Source of the DNA: Candidatus Uhrbacteria bacterium CG_4_10_14_3_um_filter_41_21
GTDB taxonomy: Bacteria > Patescibacteriota > Patescibacteriia > UBA9934
Direction: 5' to 3'
Length of the DNA stretch: 39,926 nucleotides
Assembly: GCA_002782865.1 (NCBI GenBank)
Contig: PFJC01000029.1
Coordinates: 1-39,926 of the forward strand
Shown: positions 1-9,878 of the stretch, piece after piece
Layout of the letters: each line of letters opens with the position of its first letter
Numbering within the stretch: position 1 is the first letter of the stretch
The notes under the pieces: model-generated
Seen by the model: the letters and a program-made list of their open reading frames with translations, nothing else
Database searches by the model: none
Told to the model about the DNA's origin: nothing
Program-made: the position numbers and the translations under genes

Positions 1-3000
1 AACTTGGATCCATCCAAGACAATGAACTTTCCTCAACAAGTGAGAATTGAACACTGTCATCGTTGGTTGCGGAAGCTGCTATGGTTCCACTGAAGTTATT
101 GTACAGAGCAAAGGTGTAAGTTTCACCGGCCGGCACTGTAATAGCTTCAGCATCTGTACTGAACTCAAGTTGAATGTAATCAACTGTATCAGTATTCTGT
201 GTACAGACAGATGAGTCAGTATCCAAGAATGACCATTCAACATCATCGTCAAGAGCGGTGGCTGTTCCTTCTTTACTTAAGTTGTAAAGGTCAAGGTCAA
301 CAGTTGCAAATCCACCTGCAGCATCATCTTCATCACAGATTCTCCAGTCAGTACCACCGGCATTGTTGGTTCCTGTGAAGCTCCAGATTAATTCACGCAA
401 GATAACATCTTCATTTGAAGAAGCGGCTACGTTGAAGCGCATCACTTCGATGTCACCTACAACCTTAGCACCACTTGGTGAGCTTGAAGACAAGCTTACT
501 GTTGGCTTGGTTTCACGAACAACGAATTGTGGAACAGCGTCAGTTGCGTAAGCATCGTCTCCGATGTCAGCAACTCCGGTTGCATCTTCTTCTAATGTTG
601 TTCCTGATCCAACTCCGACAGCCTTAAAGCTTTCAGTTCCTGAGTTGTCTCCATCTGAGAATCCCATTCTGACCTTTTCGTTAGATGTAGCTGAACCACC
701 AGCATTTCTGTCAGTAGCCGGAACATCAACATAGATGTCAATAATAGCAGGATCATCAGTACTTACAAAGATTGGAGCTGAAGAAATTGAGAACTTAGCA
801 ACATTACTATTCATTGTAGCTGTTGCAACTCCAGTTGTTCCATCTTCTAGTGGGTATTCCATTGTTACAAGTGAGATGTTATTAGCATAATCACCTGCGG
901 TTGTGCTGTCATCTGTAGCCTGTTCTTCTGTAAATGAGATTGTTTGAATCTCAAAGTCTTCATTTGTCGCAGTAACGCGGTATGAAGCAACATGGTTATC
1001 TTCTGAACCTGTTAGCAAGAAGTCGGCACTTGGCATACTTGAATCAGCTGTTACGGCCAATGAGCCGGAAGCAGCAACCGTGACTTCATTTGTTGGGCTG
1101 GTTGCTCCGTTTGGAGTATCACCAGTTGGGTCAACATCTGTTCCATCTTCGTCTTCCGCAACGATATCGTTTGCTGAATCAGCAATATCAATACCGAAGT
1201 AGTAAGTTGTTGCGGATGATGGGTTTGAGATGTTACATCGAACATCAATTCTCTCTGACTCCTCAGCTGCGATATCCCAATTTACATCCTGGAAAGTAAT
1301 AGTTGTTCCAGCAGCAACTGGAGATTCTGGGCCATCAAGCAGGTTACCAGAAATATCATAAATCGAGCATGACTCGATGTAGTTATTTACATCCGGTGCA
1401 GTTGCATGATCTCCAAGTGTCATTGTTGCTCCAGACGTATCGTCGGAGTAAACGCTCAACTGAACTTCAGTAACAGTAACAACTCCTGCCGAACCACCAA
1501 CCAGGTTGAATGAGTTTAGTAGAACGTCGTCCATTCCGTGAACAGTTGTCACATCACTCGGAGTTGAAGCCAAGCTAAGTGTTAGAGAAGCTGCTCGTAC
1601 TGTTTGTGCGTAACCATTTTGGTCAGTTGTAGGTACAACATCTGTTGAGCTACATCCTGAAGTACAAATAGTATCACCGTTCGAGTCTTCTGCTTGGAAT
1701 CCAGAGATATCAATTGTAGCTCCAATGGTTTCTGCGGCTGTGATTGAATCATCAACATCCACGACAACTGCTAGATACAAGGTTTCCCCTGCACTCATGT
1801 CAAAGTCGTCAGTGAAGTCGATTGTTTGGTCAGCATCATCTCCAGCTGTAACCACAGAATCAAGTTCAAGTGGACCCATAAGAGTTTCACCTGTATCTAC
1901 ATTGATAATCTTGATGTCTGTAAGGTTTGCTTCAGTTGTGTTGATAAGTCCGTCAGCGTCGCCAAAAGCAGCGCCGGCTGAGTCATCGACGAAGTCAAAT
2001 GTATCACCGTCATCATCGTCATCAGCAGAAACAATAATGTCAAGATCCTTAACTGTCATAACTTGAGCTGCAGTAAGGCTGAATTCAAGCAAAGTTTGAT
2101 CTTGGCTGTTTTGTCGAACATCACCAGCGGTTGGTCCTGAAACTGAGATTGTAACTTCACCGCCCTGAATGGTTGTATAGTTACATTCATCAGATCCTCC
2201 ACCGGCACAAGTTCCGCCATCATACCCAGTCATTGTTGCAGCCATTGGGTAACTATAGAGTCCACCAATCACGTAAACGTCAATAGCGTTGTCCATGTAC
2301 ACCGAAATAGTGTCAGCTGCCTCACCACCGATATCAGCAGTAACTGTGAAAATTTCACTTTGTCCCTTTGCAATATCGAATGCTGTTGCAAAGTCAAATA
2401 CAACTAGCTTATCGCCAATGTATTCACCAGTTGCTACTTCTGCTCCATCAGCCCACATTGTGTAGTCTGAATGATCAGATGCGTTATCGATTTTAAGGGT
2501 TAGTGATTCAACTTCTCCAGCTTCTGTAGCAGTTGTAATCTTGAATTTACCGATTTCAGCGTCGCTTGCCCCAAGAGCTGGGTTATCAACTGAACCAGTG
2601 TCAATAACTGTTACGGTTCCACCGGTTACGTTTGAAACAGTGAATGTGCTTCCATTGATTGGGAAGCTACCACCTACTGAACCTTCGTTAGCGTCAATAT
2701 CATCAGCTTCATAAATAGCAAATTGGATTTCATCTCCGGCAGAAGCACTGATTGTTCCACGAACAGTAAGTGTTCGAGTTTCACCAGCGTCAAGAGCTAG
2801 GTCAAGACTTCCAAAAGTTGCTTTTTGAGTTGATGAGTTAACTGAACGAGCCTCTGTCAAGCGAGTTTCACCTTCATAAAGGTAAACGCTTGTAACATCG
2901 GTTGTAGCTGAAAGACCAACCATTTTAACGGCAATTTGGTCAATTTCAGCTGCTTCGCTTCCCGCTTTAACATCAAATACCAACATATCAACAGAGTTTG

Positions 3001-3787
3001 GATTGGTTGTTACTGAAGTTGAGGACGGATTTGAAGAGCTTAGTTTAAATGTAACATCACCACCGGTTGCTGATGTTGAACCATCGCCACCCTGTTGTGC
3101 TACATCTGTCATAGCAGATACTTCTGAAGTAATATCAGATCCAGAAGATAGGCTGCTTGTGTCGATTCCTGTTCCGTCTAGGAAGAATCGTGATTGCATG
3201 TTGTTTGCAGATCGGCCAGCTGAGCTAACCATTTGTGCTTCACCATCCCATGCAACATAGTAAGAACTACCATCCATGTACATCATTCCATCATATGCAG
3301 TTGCAGATGTTAGAGATGATCCTGATGTGTAGTCTGTGAAGAAAACATCCGGTACATCTTCAATATAAGATGCCCAGTCGCTTCCTGCGTAATCTACAGC
3401 AACATCTTCTGATTCGATCCACATAAGTGTTCCATCAGTTGATACTGCGTATACTTTAGGATCGCTAGTAATTTTAATCCAGCGAGTTCCTGGTCGGTAC
3501 ACAACATTTCCTGCCAATGAAATATCGGCAAGAGCTGAGTCTGAGATTGTCTCAACATCTGAGAAATCTGAGAACCAAGTCATGTATGTTTTTTCGTTAG
3601 GGAATGTGTATCGTGCGCCATCGAAACCATAGTAGTACACAGTTGTAAGTGAAGTACCTTTGATAAGGTCTCCACCTGTAGCTGCGCTAGCTGTTGATGG
3701 TACAAGTACCATGCTCAATGATCCGAAAACCATTGCAACTGCTGTTACGATAGCAAATACACGATTCCTTAGTAATGCGTTTTGCAT
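1..3787 (-). CDS. Very large secreted surface/S-layer-like protein (C-terminus beyond the window edge)
   Basis: Open minus frame from ATG at 3787-3785 (MQNALLRNRVFAIVTAVAMVFGSLSMVLVPSTASAATGGDLIKG...), running off the left edge; not in the ORF track because it has no stop in the window. Signal peptide, then YYYGFDGARYTFPNEKTYMTWFSDFSDVETIS...GNVVYRPGTRWIKITSDPKVYAVSTDGTLMWIESE, a domain pattern I associate with CPR secreted proteins. AAGAAAGGAT upstream as possible RBS. I checked codons at both ends, not every codon. Confidence 0.8.
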   Translation of the reverse strand, partial: MQNALLRNRVFAIVTAVAMVFGSLSMVLVPSTASAATGGDLIKGTSLTTVYYYGFDGARYTFPNEKTYMTWFSDFSDVETISDSALADISLAGNVVYRPGTRWIKITSDPKVYAVSTDGTLMWIESEDVAVDYAGSDWASYIEDVPDVFFTDYTSGSSLTSATAYDGMMYMDGSSYYVAWDGEAQMVSSAGRSANNMQSRFFLDGTGIDTSSLSSGSDITSEVSAMTDVAQQGGDGSTSATGGDVTFKLSSSNPSSTSVTTNPNSVDMLVFDVKAGSEAAEIDQIAVKMVGLSATTDVTSVYLYEGETRLTEARSVNSSTQKATFGSLDLALDAGETRTLTVRGTISASAGDEIQFAIYEADDIDANEGSVGGSFPINGSTFTVSNVTGGTVTVIDTGSVDNPALGASDAEIGKFKITTATEAGEVESLTLKIDNASDHSDYTMWADGAEVATGEYIGDKLVVFDFATAFDIAKGQSEIFTVTADIGGEAADTISVYMDNAIDVYVIGGLYSYPMAATMTGYDGGTCAGGGSDECNYTTIQGGEVTISVSGPTAGDVRQNSQDQTLLEFSLTAAQVMTVKDLDIIVSADDDDDGDTFDFVDDSAGAAFGDADGLINTTEANLTDIKIINVDTGETLMGPLELDSVVTAGDDADQTIDFTDDFDMSAGETLYLAVVVDVDDSITAAETIGATIDISGFQAEDSNGDTICTSGCSSTDVVPTTDQNGYAQTVRAASLTLSLASTPSDVTTVHGMDDVLLNSFNLVGGSAGVVTVTEVQLSVYSDDTSGATMTLGDHATAPDVNNYIESCSIYDISGNLLDGPESPVAAGTTITFQDVNWDIAAEESERIDVRCNISNPSSATTYYFGIDIADSANDIVAEDEDGTDVDPTGDTPNGATSPTNEVTVAASGSLAVTADSSMPSADFLLTGSEDNHVASYRVTATNEDFEIQTISFTEEQATDDSTTAGDYANNISLVTMEYPLEDGTTGVATATMNSNVAKFSISSAPIFVSTDDPAIIDIYVDVPATDRNAGGSATSNEKVRMGFSDGDNSGTESFKAVGVGSGTTLEEDATGVADIGDDAYATDAVPQFVVRETKPTVSLSSSSPSGAKVVGDIEVMRFNVAASSNEDVILRELIWSFTGTNNAGGTDWRICDEDDAAGGFATVDLDLYNLSKEGTATALDDDVEWSFLDTDSSVCTQNTDTVDYIQLEFSTDAEAITVPAGETYTFALYNNFSGTIAASATNDDSVQFSLVEESSLSWMDPS

Positions 3788-3893
3788 AATTTATAAATCC
3801 TTTCTTCATTAATTCTAGATGGAGTAAGCGGCCATGCGGCCTCGACCTTTGAGCTTATCCCATGTTTGTAAAGTCATTAGGAAGCATATGCTT

Positions 3894-3928
3894 CCACTTT
3901 TAATTGCCAGACTGACAATCAAAAGTGG
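3894..3928 (-). terminator. Stem-loop just downstream of the DUF5667 gene (ccacttttaattg / caatcaaaagtgg, 1 mismatch)
   Basis: 13-bp near-perfect inverted repeat 11 nt past the 3939 stop; followed on minus by palindrome GGAAGCATATGCTTCC (3880-3895). No clear U-tract. Confidence 0.4.
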
Positions 3929-3938
3929 ATTCACATGA

Positions 3939-5009
3939 TTATTGAACTGGCTCTTCTATTATTGCTTGGGTGTCGACATAATCAGAAATCTGATTGTCAA
4001 CTGCGTTTAATTCATTTGTAACGGCAAACTCCATAACAGCTAAGCGCGCCTCAATATCTAACAATGTATTGTCTGCTTCGTTCATTAACTCAAAAGCTGC
4101 TCTGTAACCCCCAACTGCTGCAAGGTTCATAGCCTCACTAACTGAGTCTGTTGCGTCCTTAACTAAGAATTCCAAAGAAATTAGATTCTCTGAACCCAAG
4201 ACTGCGGAACTAACAGCGTCAGAATTAACGGCGTTTTTGATTACTGCAATTCTTCCCAGATCAAATGCTTGTCGTCCCATTAGATCGTTATATTGATCTT
4301 TAAATGATTGTGACAAAGCTCGATCCGAATCTTCCGACTCTGCAACTTCGTGCTGTTCTACCAACACTCCAACAGCTGAGTTTGATACTTCTTGAGCCAC
4401 TTTTTTCGTTTCAACTGTGTTCTCGTTTCCCGGCAATTGACTTAAACCGTTATTTAAATCATCGATTTTTTGATCGATCGTGCTGGCGACACTGATAACA
4501 TTATTGCCACCCTCGGCTTGCAATTGAGCTAATTCGTCCCCAGCCATTTTCATTTCTGTTCTAAATGCCTCCCAGGTTGAATCCAAATATTCACTATTTA
4601 CATCAAGCGCGACTACCTCATGTAAGCGTCTTTCAGCGAATTCAGTGTGAAGCACAGCTCGGCGATCAAGTGAGGAAATTGTAAGCTGTGCTCTTTCCGT
4701 TACTAATTTGAGTCCATAAAGAGCGTCACCCGGAACACTATTTGAAGCCGCACTCACTGTTGTCATCCAACCACCAATAATCAAAACAAAAATAGCAGCA
4801 CTAACCCCCATTGGTCGTACTACTGAATTTAGAACTGTAAAACGGATATAACCAGCGGTTGAAAGCGGAACAAGCTCAGCCTGTTCACCATGATTCCTAA
4901 TTGCCTTCATCAAATGATTTTTTGAATCTGTTGCAACAACATCTTGCACCCATCCTGCTTGAGGATGAGTTTTTAGTGCTTTCAATTGTTCAATGCAATT
5001 TTTTGACAC
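3939..5009 (-). CDS. DUF5667-type membrane protein, putative anti-sigma partner
   Basis: One TM segment (PMGVSAAIFVLIIGGWMTTVSAA) then PGDALYGLKLVTERAQLTISSLDRRAVLHTEFAERRLHEV, typical of DUF5667; directly follows the sigma factor gene. Confidence 0.75.
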   Translation of the reverse strand: MSKNCIEQLKALKTHPQAGWVQDVVATDSKNHLMKAIRNHGEQAELVPLSTAGYIRFTVLNSVVRPMGVSAAIFVLIIGGWMTTVSAASNSVPGDALYGLKLVTERAQLTISSLDRRAVLHTEFAERRLHEVVALDVNSEYLDSTWEAFRTEMKMAGDELAQLQAEGGNNVISVASTIDQKIDDLNNGLSQLPGNENTVETKKVAQEVSNSAVGVLVEQHEVAESEDSDRALSQSFKDQYNDLMGRQAFDLGRIAVIKNAVNSDAVSSAVLGSENLISLEFLVKDATDSVSEAMNLAAVGGYRAAFELMNEADNTLLDIEARLAVMEFAVTNELNAVDNQISDYVDTQAIIEEPVQ

Positions 5010-5010
5010 A

Positions 5011-5553
5011 CTATTTATTATATTCGTCTGATGTTATTTCTTTAAGCGCGTTTTTTGCTCTGTGAAGAAGGACCCGAACATTATTGGATGTTTTCTCTAA
5101 TGATTCAGCAATCTCACCAATACTCATTTCGTCCAAATATTTCATCACTAGCACATCCCGATATTCTTCTTTTAAATTCTTGAGCTGACTAATCAATCTT
5201 TGACTATCATCTTTAATCTCTAACTTTTCTGATATGAGCTTCTCGGGAGACGCAATCTCCGCTGCTTCGTCAAGTCCTGTTTCTTGCATTCTTGACCGGT
5301 AAAAATCAGCTACCACATATTTTGCTATCCTGTAGAACAAAGCTCCCGGATTTTTAACAATGCTGGCGGTTGCATATTCCCATCCCCGCAAAAACACTTC
5401 TGATGTTAATTCTTCCGCTTCTTCACTGCTTGGAATTCTGAATGAAATGAAGCGTCTGATCTTTATAACGTAAAAGTCGTACAGCTGACCGTACGCTTCT
5501 GTGTCGCGGAACCGATACACCCTGAATAATAGGAATTTATGACGGTGTCGCAT
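5011..5553 (-). CDS. ECF-type RNA polymerase sigma-70 factor
   Basis: FRDTEAYGQLYDFYVIKIRRFISFRIPSSEEAEELTSEVFLRGWEY (region 2) and LKNLKEEYRDVLVMKYLDEMSIGEIAESLEKTSNNVRVLLHRAKNALKE (region 4). Confidence 0.88.
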   Translation of the reverse strand: MRHRHKFLLFRVYRFRDTEAYGQLYDFYVIKIRRFISFRIPSSEEAEELTSEVFLRGWEYATASIVKNPGALFYRIAKYVVADFYRSRMQETGLDEAAEIASPEKLISEKLEIKDDSQRLISQLKNLKEEYRDVLVMKYLDEMSIGEIAESLEKTSNNVRVLLHRAKNALKEITSDEYNK

Positions 5554-5566
5554 GTCATCTTATGAG

Positions 5567-5581
5567 TCGTGGAAACCACGA
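5567..5581. promoter_or_regulatory. Small inverted repeat tcgtggAAAccacga just upstream of the sigma factor start
   Basis: 6-bp perfect arms, 3-nt loop. Confidence 0.3.
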
Positions 5582-5663
5582 AATCATTACATTAATTTCA
5601 ATTAGGCCAGTAAATATAGCAAAAATACCATATTTTGGCAAGGACTAATTTGACAAAATCAGC

Positions 5664-5693
5664 CTATTTGTCTACGCTAGAGTAGACAAATAG
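5664..5693. promoter_or_regulatory. Perfect 12-bp inverted repeat (ctatttgtctac-gctaga-gtagacaaatag) in the divergent intergenic region
   Basis: Read directly; located between the divergent sigma factor and HTH regulator genes. Confidence 0.5.
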
Positions 5694-5709
5694 CTAAATT
5701 CAGAACCTT

Positions 5710-5760
5710 TATAATCCCCAATGTGGTCACTCAGTGACCACATTGGTAACTAAGTGACCA
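5710..5760 (+). promoter_or_regulatory. Putative promoter (TATAAT 5710-5715) plus two tandem operator-like palindromes
   Basis: aatgtggtcac-tca-gtgaccacatt (5720-5744, perfect 11-bp arms) and tggtaac-taa-gtgacca (about 5744-5760, one mismatch), centres about 20 bp apart, directly upstream of the HTH gene ATG. Confidence 0.5.
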
Positions 5761-5763
5761 CAT

Positions 5764-6060
5764 ATGACAATGCAAACCCCTGTTCGAGTGTCAGTTTCCG
5801 AGGCTGCTAAGCTTTTCGGCATTAGCGCCCGTACCGTCCGCCGAGCCATCACCAATAAAGAGGTGACATATATTGTTGTACACGGTCGCTATAAAATTAA
5901 CTTTGAATCTCTGCTAAAATGGTCTCAGTCCAGTTCAACAGTTCGCAACAAACGCGACAAAGCCGGCATTGGTCAATTTGTTGAGCAATGGCGAGTTAAA
6001 AATACTTTGTATTCCCCAAACTCAGAAACCTTAAAATCAGAAGAAAACAACAAACTGTGA
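5764..6060 (+). CDS. Small helix-turn-helix (MerR/excisionase-like) DNA-binding regulator
   Basis: VRVSVSEAAKLFGISARTVRRAITNKEVTYIVVHGRYKINFESLLKW; stop overlaps the next start (GTGA). Confidence 0.75.
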   Translation: MTMQTPVRVSVSEAAKLFGISARTVRRAITNKEVTYIVVHGRYKINFESLLKWSQSSSTVRNKRDKAGIGQFVEQWRVKNTLYSPNSETLKSEENNKL

Positions 6061-8027
6061 AAAAAATCCTGATCTCATTATCAATTATAGCCGCAGCGCT
6101 GATTCCAGCTTTTTTCAGTATAGCTGAAGATAATGCTATCAAGACCGCTAACTACTATTTACTTTCAGGAGCTGCCTTGGAAGACAAAAGCATCGTCGAG
6201 ACTTTAGCTCTTTACGATGTTTTAGTTTTGCCAGCCGAAGCCCAGGTTTACAATCCAGACTTCCCTGATGAAATTCGTGAATTAAATCCTGATATTATTC
6301 TTCTTGCTTATGTTCCAAGTGTAAGTTGGAACAACAGTTGGAACGACAGGTTACACAATGTACTTGAGGATTCAATAAAATCCTCTTACTGGTTAAACGA
6401 CAAAAGAGGAAGCAACATTTCTATTTGGCCGGGAACACAAGCACTGGATTTAACTTCGGGCTGGAACCACACGCTTGGTGATTATGTTGCAGGCAAAATT
6501 TTACACAATGATTATTGGGACGGAGTTTTTTTCGATGAAGTTAGTGATGAAATCGCCTGGGTTGGTGATGTTAAACTTTCAAATAATGGCAGTAATGTAA
6601 ACGAAGAGTGGCTCGACGCTTACACTGAACTTTTCTACTACACCCGCGAATTGGTAGGACCTGACAAAATAATTATTTCAAACGGCAGTTCAAATTTGCA
6701 ACACGCACCATATGTTAACGGCCGAATGTTTGAATCGTTTCCAACTCCTTGGGAAAAAGACGGTCGATGGTCGACAAATATCAACAACTATTTAGCGCTC
6801 GAACAAAATGTTTTGTATGAGCCAGTGATTCTTATAAACTCTGACACAAGTAACACCGGCAACAGTACTGACTACAAACGAGTTCGTCTCGGACTTTCCA
6901 GCGCCCTACTTGGATCTGGATTTTTTGGTTTTGATTTTGGAACAGAATCACACCAGCAACTTTGGCGCTTTGATGAATACGATGCTTATATCGGCATTGC
7001 TAAAGATGAAGCGGAACAAAACTCAGATGGAACTTGGACACGAGATTTCACAAATGGAATGGTGATTGTTAATCCGACTGATTATTCACAAACAATTTAT
7101 CTTGACGGCGAGTTTGAGAAAATCCGAGGCACACAAGATACAACAACCAACGACGGTTCAATTGTCACTCAGGTAAAAATTGAATCAAAAGACGGGTTGA
7201 TTCTTTTGCGACCAATTGAAGAAATTCTAAATGGCGTCTTTTTAAATGGAGCCTTCGCCCGAGTTTATAACACCAGTGGTGAGGCTTACCGTAATGGGTT
7301 TTTCTCATACGACGAAGATTATGCTGGCGGCAACCAAGTAATTCATTATGATCTTGATTTTGATGGCAATTTAGAAACAGTCACAGCAAACGACGGACAA
7401 GTTTTTATTTATGATGAAAATGGAAATTTACACGCCAGTTTTTATCCGTATGACAATAAGTTTCGTGGAGGAATAAATATTTCCGTTGGTGACTTGGAAA
7501 GTGATGGCACGGTTGAAATTGTTACCGGAACTGAAAACGGCGGTGGCGCTCATGTGCGAATATTTAATGCCAACGGCGTACTGATTAACCCGGGATTTTT
7601 TGCCTATGATGATGTTTATCGCGGTGGTGTTAATGTTACTATCGGTGACTTAAACGGCGATGGTTGGTTTGAAATTATTTGTGGCGCTGGCGTTAACGGT
7701 GGACCGCATGTGCGAATATTTAACAAAGATGGCCGGCTGATAAACCCAGGATTTTTTGCCTATGACTACAACTCTCGCTACGGCGTAAATGTAGCTGCGC
7801 TTGATACCAATGGTGATGGTATTGATGAGATCCTCACCGGTCAGGGAGAAGGAGGCGTTCCTGAAATTAAGCTTTTTGATAAAGATGGAAAAGAATTGAT
7901 GAATTCATTTTGGGCGTTTTCAAGAAGTGGTAACGGCGTAGAAGTTTCGGCTGCTGACTTAGATGGTGATGGTAAAGAAGAAATAATTACTTTTACTCAA
8001 GACGTGTTTACATTGTCTGGAATATAG
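6057..8027 (+). CDS. Secreted glycoside-hydrolase-like protein with C-terminal FG-GAP/VCBS-type repeats
   Basis: GTG start with signal peptide; N-terminal YWDGVFFDEVSDEI (GHL15-like barrel pattern, inferred); repeats GGGAHVRIFNANGVLINPGFFAYDDVYRGGVNVTIGDLNGDGWFEIICGAGVNGGPHVRIFN. Confidence 0.7.
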   Translation: MKKILISLSIIAAALIPAFFSIAEDNAIKTANYYLLSGAALEDKSIVETLALYDVLVLPAEAQVYNPDFPDEIRELNPDIILLAYVPSVSWNNSWNDRLHNVLEDSIKSSYWLNDKRGSNISIWPGTQALDLTSGWNHTLGDYVAGKILHNDYWDGVFFDEVSDEIAWVGDVKLSNNGSNVNEEWLDAYTELFYYTRELVGPDKIIISNGSSNLQHAPYVNGRMFESFPTPWEKDGRWSTNINNYLALEQNVLYEPVILINSDTSNTGNSTDYKRVRLGLSSALLGSGFFGFDFGTESHQQLWRFDEYDAYIGIAKDEAEQNSDGTWTRDFTNGMVIVNPTDYSQTIYLDGEFEKIRGTQDTTTNDGSIVTQVKIESKDGLILLRPIEEILNGVFLNGAFARVYNTSGEAYRNGFFSYDEDYAGGNQVIHYDLDFDGNLETVTANDGQVFIYDENGNLHASFYPYDNKFRGGINISVGDLESDGTVEIVTGTENGGGAHVRIFNANGVLINPGFFAYDDVYRGGVNVTIGDLNGDGWFEIICGAGVNGGPHVRIFNKDGRLINPGFFAYDYNSRYGVNVAALDTNGDGIDEILTGQGEGGVPEIKLFDKDGKELMNSFWAFSRSGNGVEVSAADLDGDGKEEIITFTQDVFTLSGI

Positions 8028-8063
8028 GTCTTATGCGACCTATGGGACTGATAAGACCTATAT
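8022..8063 (+). promoter_or_regulatory. Perfect 13-bp inverted repeat covering the stop/start junction, with an alternative internal hairpin
   Basis: atataggtcttat (8022-8034) / ataagacctatat (8051-8063); alternative ataggtc(ttatgc)gacctat at 8024-8043. The downstream ATG at 8062 sits at the edge of the stem. Confidence 0.55.
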
Positions 8064-9876
8064 GGAAAATAAAAACCAAGAACTCATCTGCGAGTCAAAA
8101 AAAGACCCAAAGACGCACAAAAATCTTTTGGTTTGTTCTTATCAAATAGGAGCGCAAGCCGGTAAGCATGTTACAAATCCAATCAAAATGATTTTAAAGC
8201 GCAATTATTTTAGCGAACGCTCACACCTACACAAAGCGCTCGATGTTTTAGTTTTGTCAGCATTAGCCTTAACTGTAGTTGGCCTGGTTTACCTATCTTT
8301 ACCGAAATTCACTCCCAATTTCATCAACATCAGCGCTACGGTTGCGCCAGCCGAAGTAATTACCGGAGGATCATCAACTTTAACTTTTACCTACGAAAAC
8401 AAAAGCGATGAGACAATCAGCAACGCAAAACTTAGCTTAGGCTTCCCTGCTCATTTTGAATTAGCTGAAATCGAAACCCAAGACGCTAAAGAATCAGGAC
8501 AAATGAGTTTTGATTTGGGAGATATTGCTCCAAATCAATACGGCGTAATTCATGTTCGTGGCACAATGTTCGGCGATGTTGGCGGTGAGCAAATTTTCAC
8601 TACAACCCTAAACTATAATTACGGCGAAGAAAATACTCCTGATGAAAAAGTAATTGAACATGTTTTCTCACCAACAAAATCAACTCTTGAGCTCAGTCTT
8701 GTTTTACCAGAATATAAAATCGCCTATCAACAAGTTGAAGGTAAAATCAATTATACAAACACCGGCGATGTCACATTTCCTGATTTAACCATTCAACCAG
8801 ATTGGCCTGATTCCTTTGAACTATTGTCATCAATTCCAACGCTTCAATCTGACGGTTTCCATGTAAAAGGAATCGAGCCCGGTGAAACTGGAGTAATTGA
8901 TTTTATTGGAATACTTGGAACTCCCGACGATTCAACTTATGCATTTTTACCGTCATTTGAATTTGACGATGTTCGCTACACGCAAAATACTTTAAAAGAT
9001 ACCATTGAAATTCTGCCTTCCCCACTTGAAATTTCACACACCGCTCCAAGTGTGATTACTCCTGGGGCAAACACTACTTTTGAAATCTTCTACAATAACA
9101 TCAGCGACTATGCATTAAATGATGTTGAGCTAAGATTAAGTGCTTCTGACGGAATATTAACCACTTCCAAACTTGAAAATGGATTTTATGTGGCTAATAT
9201 AATTAATGAAATCGCGCCAAACGAATCAGGCTCCGTTGAAATTATCGTTCCGGTTCGTTCAAGTTTTGCCAGTGTGCTTGGCCAAAACATTACCCTTCAG
9301 ACAAAACCTTCAGCTCAGTTTAGTTTTCAGCCAGATAGTGAAGTGATAAAAACCAATACTTTTGGATCTTCAACTACAACCCCCACTACCTCGCCGATTA
9401 TTCTGCAATCATTTGGAAGATTTTGGACAGCTAGTGGCGATCAGCTAGGGCGTGGATTTTTACCACCTCGCGCTGGGCAAGAAACAAAAATTTGGGTGTT
9501 CTGGAATGTTAGCGGAACAACAAATGATATTTCAAATCTTCGGATCTCGGCCGATCTTGGACCTGGTGTTACATTTACCGGCAGGCAGAGTGTTTCAGTC
9601 GGATCGTCGGTTTATACAGAAAACGGAAGTATTGTTTGGTCAGTAGGATCAATCAGTGCAACAAACAATGGAAACATAGCCGGCGCTGCTTTTGAAGTTG
9701 CAATCACCCCAACGGCTGATCAAGTCGGCAAAATACCACTGTTAATCTACGCCCCCTATGTCAGCGCCACGGACAACTACACCGGCGCTGCAATCAACGA
9801 CGCCGGAAGTTCAGTAACAACTTACTTGAGCACAGACTCCAAAGCGGCGGAGTTGGGAGGGACAGTTATGGAATAA
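8062..9876 (+). CDS. Membrane-anchored surface protein with DUF11/CARDB-like Ig-fold repeats
   Basis: TM helix ALDVLVLSALALTVVGLVYLSL, then beta-rich repeats (VAPAEVITGGSSTLTFTYENKSDETISNAKLSLGFP...; APSVITPGANTTFEIFYNNISDYALNDVELRL). Confidence 0.65.
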   Translation: MENKNQELICESKKDPKTHKNLLVCSYQIGAQAGKHVTNPIKMILKRNYFSERSHLHKALDVLVLSALALTVVGLVYLSLPKFTPNFINISATVAPAEVITGGSSTLTFTYENKSDETISNAKLSLGFPAHFELAEIETQDAKESGQMSFDLGDIAPNQYGVIHVRGTMFGDVGGEQIFTTTLNYNYGEENTPDEKVIEHVFSPTKSTLELSLVLPEYKIAYQQVEGKINYTNTGDVTFPDLTIQPDWPDSFELLSSIPTLQSDGFHVKGIEPGETGVIDFIGILGTPDDSTYAFLPSFEFDDVRYTQNTLKDTIEILPSPLEISHTAPSVITPGANTTFEIFYNNISDYALNDVELRLSASDGILTTSKLENGFYVANIINEIAPNESGSVEIIVPVRSSFASVLGQNITLQTKPSAQFSFQPDSEVIKTNTFGSSTTTPTTSPIILQSFGRFWTASGDQLGRGFLPPRAGQETKIWVFWNVSGTTNDISNLRISADLGPGVTFTGRQSVSVGSSVYTENGSIVWSVGSISATNNGNIAGAAFEVAITPTADQVGKIPLLIYAPYVSATDNYTGAAINDAGSSVTTYLSTDSKAAELGGTVME

Positions 9877-9878
9877 TT

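Noticed and set aside
1725-2066. Plus-strand ORF (113 aa, Ser/Val-rich)
   Set aside because: Antisense to the large surface-protein gene; low-complexity shadow ORF.
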